From contig DOKV01000040.1 of assembly GCA_003510765.1 (NCBI GenBank), positions 1-8,989 on the forward strand: DNA of 8,989 bases, written 5' to 3'. Source of the DNA: Clostridiaceae bacterium (GTDB taxonomy: Bacteria; Bacillota; Clostridia; Clostridiales; Clostridiaceae). How positions within the stretch are numbered: position 1 is the stretch's first letter; every line of letters starts with the position of its first letter. The notes under the pieces are model-generated. The model had not been told where the DNA came from, did not search any database, and saw only the letters and a list, made by a program, of their open reading frames with translations. Shown here one piece after another: positions 7,198 to 8,989 of this stretch. Made by a program: the position numbers and the translations under genes.

Positions 7198-7215
7198 TTA
7201 TACATAAATGCATAA
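7198..7215. promoter_or_regulatory. Imperfect palindrome upstream of the truncated exported-protein gene
   Basis: TTATACAT (7198-7205) and ATGCATAA (7208-7215) form an inverted repeat with a 2-nt centre and one mismatch. It lies in the AT-rich stretch where a promoter for the gene at 7238 is expected, 12 nt before its AGGAGG. It could be an operator, or chance in AT-rich DNA. TATACA at 7199-7204 could be a weak -10, which would put the dyad over the promoter. The rest of 7154-7237 shows no other gene or structure. Confidence 0.3.
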
Positions 7216-7237
7216 ACTGTAATGCTAGGAGGCGTTC

Positions 7238-7351
7238 ATGAAAAATATTGGTAAAATCAGTATGCTGCTGGTGCTTTCAGGAGCACTGGTCTTAATCCTA
7301 GGAATGACAAAAGGAGGTTTAGCTGCTTGTCGCAAACTTAAACAAACTTAA
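7238..7351 (+). pseudogene. 5' end of an exported or lipoprotein-like gene, cut off by the insertion sequence
   Basis: ATG 7238 has an excellent ribosome binding site (AGGAGG 7227-7232, 5 nt away). It opens a frame of 37 codons ending at TAA 7349-7351, inside sequence I assign to the insertion element. The peptide has a basic N-terminus (MKNIGK), a hydrophobic core (about residues 8-23, ISMLLVLSGALVLILG) and then GGLAAC. This resembles a Sec signal peptide, possibly with a lipobox (L-A-A-C31). The spacing after the core (TKGG) is unusual for a lipoprotein, so a plain signal peptide or short membrane anchor is also possible. The last six or seven codons (RKLKQT) appear to come from the element. 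I infer the original gene continued beyond the insertion; its 3' part is not in the window. A naturally short membrane peptide cannot be excluded. Confidence 0.55.
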
Positions 7352-7402
7352 ACAAAGAGAATATGGAGCGACAAGTTACTCGTTTAGAAGAGTATTGTCG
7401 CA
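7326..7402. repeat. Three copies of TTGTCGC in direct and inverted orientation at the element's left edge
   Basis: CTTGTCGC (7326-7333) is repeated as its exact reverse complement GCGACAAG (7368-7375), and again in direct orientation as TTGTCGCA (7395-7402; also TTGTCGCA at 7328-7334 plus one base). They flank the tandem AAACTTAAAC repeat and the first tnpA fragment. They could be recombinase binding sites, deletion endpoints or coincidence. Confidence 0.35.
7334..7353. repeat. Tandem 10-bp repeat at the left edge of the element
   Basis: AAACTTAAAC occurs twice in immediate succession (7334-7343, 7344-7353), followed by AAA. Its core AAACTTA is the reverse complement of TAAGTTT at 8983-8989, the very end of the window. 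Short repeated motifs at both ends fit the ends of IS607-family elements, which lack long terminal inverted repeats. I take it as the probable left end of the element. Confidence 0.55.
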
Positions 7403-7637
7403 GTGGGGGTAAAGATTGTGTAAAATCTACAATGTAGCTATAGTGACACTTGAAAAAACTGAGAGCAAAGCATTTGAACAGGAACTTGCAGAGGATATGG
7501 TTACACTTGTTACATCATACTCAGCACGTTATTATGGGCGTAGAGGCGGACGTGGACGGAAGGCAGGTGAACCTATTGTTAAAGACGTTGAAAGTGAGGT
7601 TATATCCGACACAGGAGCAGGAGAAGTTGTTCCATAG
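7342..7637 (+). pseudogene. tnpA: Remnants of IS607-family serine recombinase (tnpA)
   Basis: Two pieces lie in different frames. Piece one (frame of 7363, open from 7342 to TAG 7435-7437) contains TNLNKENMERQVTRLEEYC, which resembles the segment after the catalytic serine of IS607 resolvases, where a long helix follows the RVS motif. Piece two (open from 7413, stop TAG 7635-7637) contains TLEKTESKAFEQELAEDMVTLVTSYSARYYGRRGGRGRK, the conserved C-terminal end of these recombinases (ED-x5-TSxSARxYG). Missing are the MerR-like DNA-binding N-terminus, the catalytic serine (RVS) and the central part with the conserved DRL motif. The gene therefore cannot make an active transposase. The 3' end overlaps tnpB by 62 nt in another frame, as in intact IS607 elements. 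The family assignment rests mainly on piece two. Confidence 0.72.
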
Positions 7638-8811
7638 TTTTGTAGGTTGTTCAAAGTTTGTATATAACTATGTAATACGAAAGCAAAAAGAGAACTACGA
7701 GCAAGGAAATAAGTTTATCAATTACTATGACTTTAAGAAGCAGTTTACACAAGATAAGAAGGAGTACTCATTTTTATTGGAGTGCTCTAACCAAACCTTA
7801 GATGGTACTATGAGGGACGCATTTAAGGCATATGAGAACTTCTTTGATAAGTCGAGGAAGAAGCTAAGTGGTTACCCTAAGTATAGAACAAGGTACGAGA
7901 AAAAATTCTATACCCGTTATGATAAGGTAAAGTTTGGGATTAACCTTGACGCAGTTAAAGACAGAAATACAATAAGTAGAGCATTAAAGAATAAGCCCCC
8001 AGATTATGATATAACTAAGCGAGTGTATTTCGAGCGTATAGGTTGGGTAAAAGTAGCAGAGCCAGAGCGTTTTATCGGAATTAACTCATTTAAGAACCCA
8101 AGAGTGAAATTTGACGGTAAGTATTGGTATCTAACGGTAGCGGTTGAGTTACACTCACCTAAGATAACACATACAGAAGAGGTTTTAGGGGTAGACTTAG
8201 GTGTAAAAGAGTTAGCAATAGTTAGTAATGGAAGTAGATACGCTAATGTAAATAAATCAGTTAAAATGCAGAAGATAGAGAAGCGTAAAAAGCGATTGCA
8301 AAGACAGTCATCAAGGAAGTATCAGGCACAACAAACCAAAGGAACTGCGATACAAAAGGGAGAGAAGTTCAAGAAGTCAAATAACCAGAAGAAGTTGGAA
8401 GCAAAGATAGCCAAACTTTCACGAAAGCAAGCCAACACGAGGCGTACTCATATATGCCAAGCAGTAACAGATTTAGTGAAAACACATCCACGAGCAATAG
8501 TAGTGGAGAATCTGAATGTGGTAGGTATGCTAAAGAATGGAAAGTTAGCGCAGTCAATACAAGAACAGACTTTTGGTGCGTTTTTAAAGCAGGCAGAGTG
8601 GAAATGCACACAACTTGGGATAGAGTTAATCAAAGCAGACAGGTTTTATCCGAGCAGTAAGACTTGCAATTCTTGTGGCTATATTCATAAAGAGTTAAAG
8701 TTGTCTGACCGAATTTTTAAATGTCCAAGTTGTGCCTATGTGAAAGATAGAGATGAAAACGCAGCAGATAATTTAAGGGATTACGGAAAGTTATTACTAC
8801 AAACGGCATGA
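7576..8811 (+). CDS. tnpB: TnpB RNA-guided nuclease of an IS607-type element
   Basis: TnpB proteins are RuvC-type endonucleases guided by an RNA from the transposon's right end, and are ancestors of Cas12. I place the start at TTG 7576 because it gives the canonical N-terminus (MLKTLKVRLYPTQEQEKLF) and follows AGGTGA (7565-7570). The frame is open from TTG 7450, but the extra 42 residues are the tnpA region read out of frame. The product is 411 residues, normal for TnpB. Numbered from 7576, the RuvC acidic residues are D207 (GVDLGVKELA), E311 (VVENLNV) and D393 (DRDENAADNL). The zinc pairs are C364/C367 (TCNSCG) and C383/C386 (KCPSC). A basic, glutamine/lysine-rich stretch (about 228-285) lies between RuvC-I and RuvC-II. 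No frameshift or stop is seen, so the nuclease may be functional even though its transposase is broken. Confidence 0.93.
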   Translation: MLKTLKVRLYPTQEQEKLFHSFVGCSKFVYNYVIRKQKENYEQGNKFINYYDFKKQFTQDKKEYSFLLECSNQTLDGTMRDAFKAYENFFDKSRKKLSGYPKYRTRYEKKFYTRYDKVKFGINLDAVKDRNTISRALKNKPPDYDITKRVYFERIGWVKVAEPERFIGINSFKNPRVKFDGKYWYLTVAVELHSPKITHTEEVLGVDLGVKELAIVSNGSRYANVNKSVKMQKIEKRKKRLQRQSSRKYQAQQTKGTAIQKGEKFKKSNNQKKLEAKIAKLSRKQANTRRTHICQAVTDLVKTHPRAIVVENLNVVGMLKNGKLAQSIQEQTFGAFLKQAEWKCTQLGIELIKADRFYPSSKTCNSCGYIHKELKLSDRIFKCPSCAYVKDRDENAADNLRDYGKLLLQTA

Positions 8812-8989
8812 ATTTGGGATAGTGTCGAAATATAGAAAAGGAGACCTGAGCGTCGAAAGAGTAATAACTATGTACCTGTCTGACACAGGGAATTTACGCC
8901 TGCGGAGAGTGATACCAAACTGGAAAGCTTAGGCTTGAAGGCACTCGAAGAAACAGGAAAAGTAAACTGGTACAAGTATGTATAAGTTT
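8812..8989 (+). ncRNA. Candidate TnpB guide RNA (omega/re RNA) region, 3' end truncated by the window
   Basis: The 178 nt after the tnpB stop contain no convincing ORF and occupy the place where IS605/IS607 elements encode the TnpB guide RNA. Visible structures are the hairpin CCTGT (8875-8879) / ACAGG (8885-8889) with a 5-nt loop and the small hairpin AAGC (8925-8928) / GCTT (8933-8936). A possible long-range pairing joins GTACC (8872-8876) and GGTAC (8969-8973), and AAACTGG is repeated at 8917-8923 and 8964-8970. The RNA probably starts inside the 3' end of tnpB. Its guide would be the host sequence just past the element's right end, which is at or beyond base 8989. Position is the main evidence; no alignment was possible. 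Confidence 0.5.

Larger units (their letters stand above)
7334..8989 (+). mobile_element. IS607-type insertion sequence with broken tnpA and intact tnpB, right end at or past the window edge
   Basis: The segment contains remnants of an IS607 serine recombinase, a complete tnpB overlapping them out of frame, and a noncoding right end. This gene order and overlap are those of IS607 elements. Composition changes sharply from the host: 18 of 60 bases are G/C at 7681-7740 against 34 of 60 at 4381-4440, with many AGA/AGG, TTA and GTA codons. The left boundary is placed at the AAACTTAAAC repeat because the upstream gene reads normally until there. The right boundary is not certain, since TAAGTTT at the window edge may be the end or a subterminal copy. 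The element lies just after the thpR terminator, inside a small exported-protein gene. Confidence 0.75.

Noticed and set aside
7450..7575. Longer TnpB starting at TTG 7450
   Set aside because: The extra 42 residues are the tnpA C-terminal coding region read in another frame, have no family resemblance, and no good ribosome binding site precedes 7450. TTG 7576 gives the standard TnpB N-terminus.
8448..8660. Small open frames on both strands within the 3' half of tnpB
   Set aside because: They overlap conserved RuvC-II and zinc regions of TnpB and lack start signals.
7576..8989. Cas12-type CRISPR effector with array
   Set aside because: The protein is of TnpB size and sequence, sits with tnpA remnants, and no spaced direct repeats or adaptation genes are present.
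8812..8989. Group II intron or riboswitch at the right end
   Set aside because: There is no domain V-like hairpin or reverse transcriptase, and the position just after tnpB is better explained by the element's guide RNA and right end.

Overview
The window reads as a piece of chromosome from an anaerobic, amino-acid-fermenting member of the Clostridia/Firmicutes. The grounds are strong purine-rich Shine-Dalgarno sites, TTG and GTG starts, an oxygen-sensitive indolepyruvate:ferredoxin oxidoreductase, a radical SAM activase-like protein, and host genes of moderate GC. All genes are on the + strand. I cannot name the genus from this sequence.

Layout. (1) Positions 1-1347 hold an unidentified ORF, probably the 3' end of a larger gene, followed by a 296-residue protein with a squalene-cyclase/prenyltransferase-like repeat motif. 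A strong intrinsic terminator at 1401-1447 closes this unit. (2) Positions 1455-3987 hold an extended -10 promoter and a three-gene unit: a radical SAM protein of the PflA-like COG1313 type, a small HD-domain phosphohydrolase, and the A/G mismatch adenine glycosylase MutY. The last two are coupled through a GTGA overlap. A terminator hairpin is built across the mutY stop codon. (3) Positions 4094-7153 hold a promoter, then iorA-iorB (indolepyruvate:ferredoxin oxidoreductase, which oxidatively decarboxylates aryl-pyruvates made from aromatic amino acids) and thpR (RNA 2',3'-cyclic phosphodiesterase, start inside iorB), ending in a 14-bp terminator stem. (4) Positions 7238-8989 are an accessory segment. 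A well-initiated gene for a short exported or lipoprotein-like product is cut off after about 31-37 codons at the left edge of an IS607-type insertion sequence. The element's serine recombinase gene (tnpA) survives only as out-of-frame fragments. Its TnpB RNA-guided nuclease gene is full length, with all three RuvC acidic residues and both zinc-binding CxxC pairs. About 178 nt of noncoding sequence follows, with the position and hairpins expected of the TnpB guide (omega/re) RNA. The window ends at a TAAGTTT that is the inverted copy of the AAACTTA motif at the left edge.

The host genes look like housekeeping and fermentation functions in three transcription units. The most interesting part is the last 1.7 kb, which appears to be an IS607-derived element that has lost its transposase while keeping an apparently intact TnpB and its guide-RNA region. 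I do not see a wholly new multi-gene system. The least explained host pieces are the cyclase-like protein at 457-1347 with its upstream partner, and the HD protein coupled to mutY.
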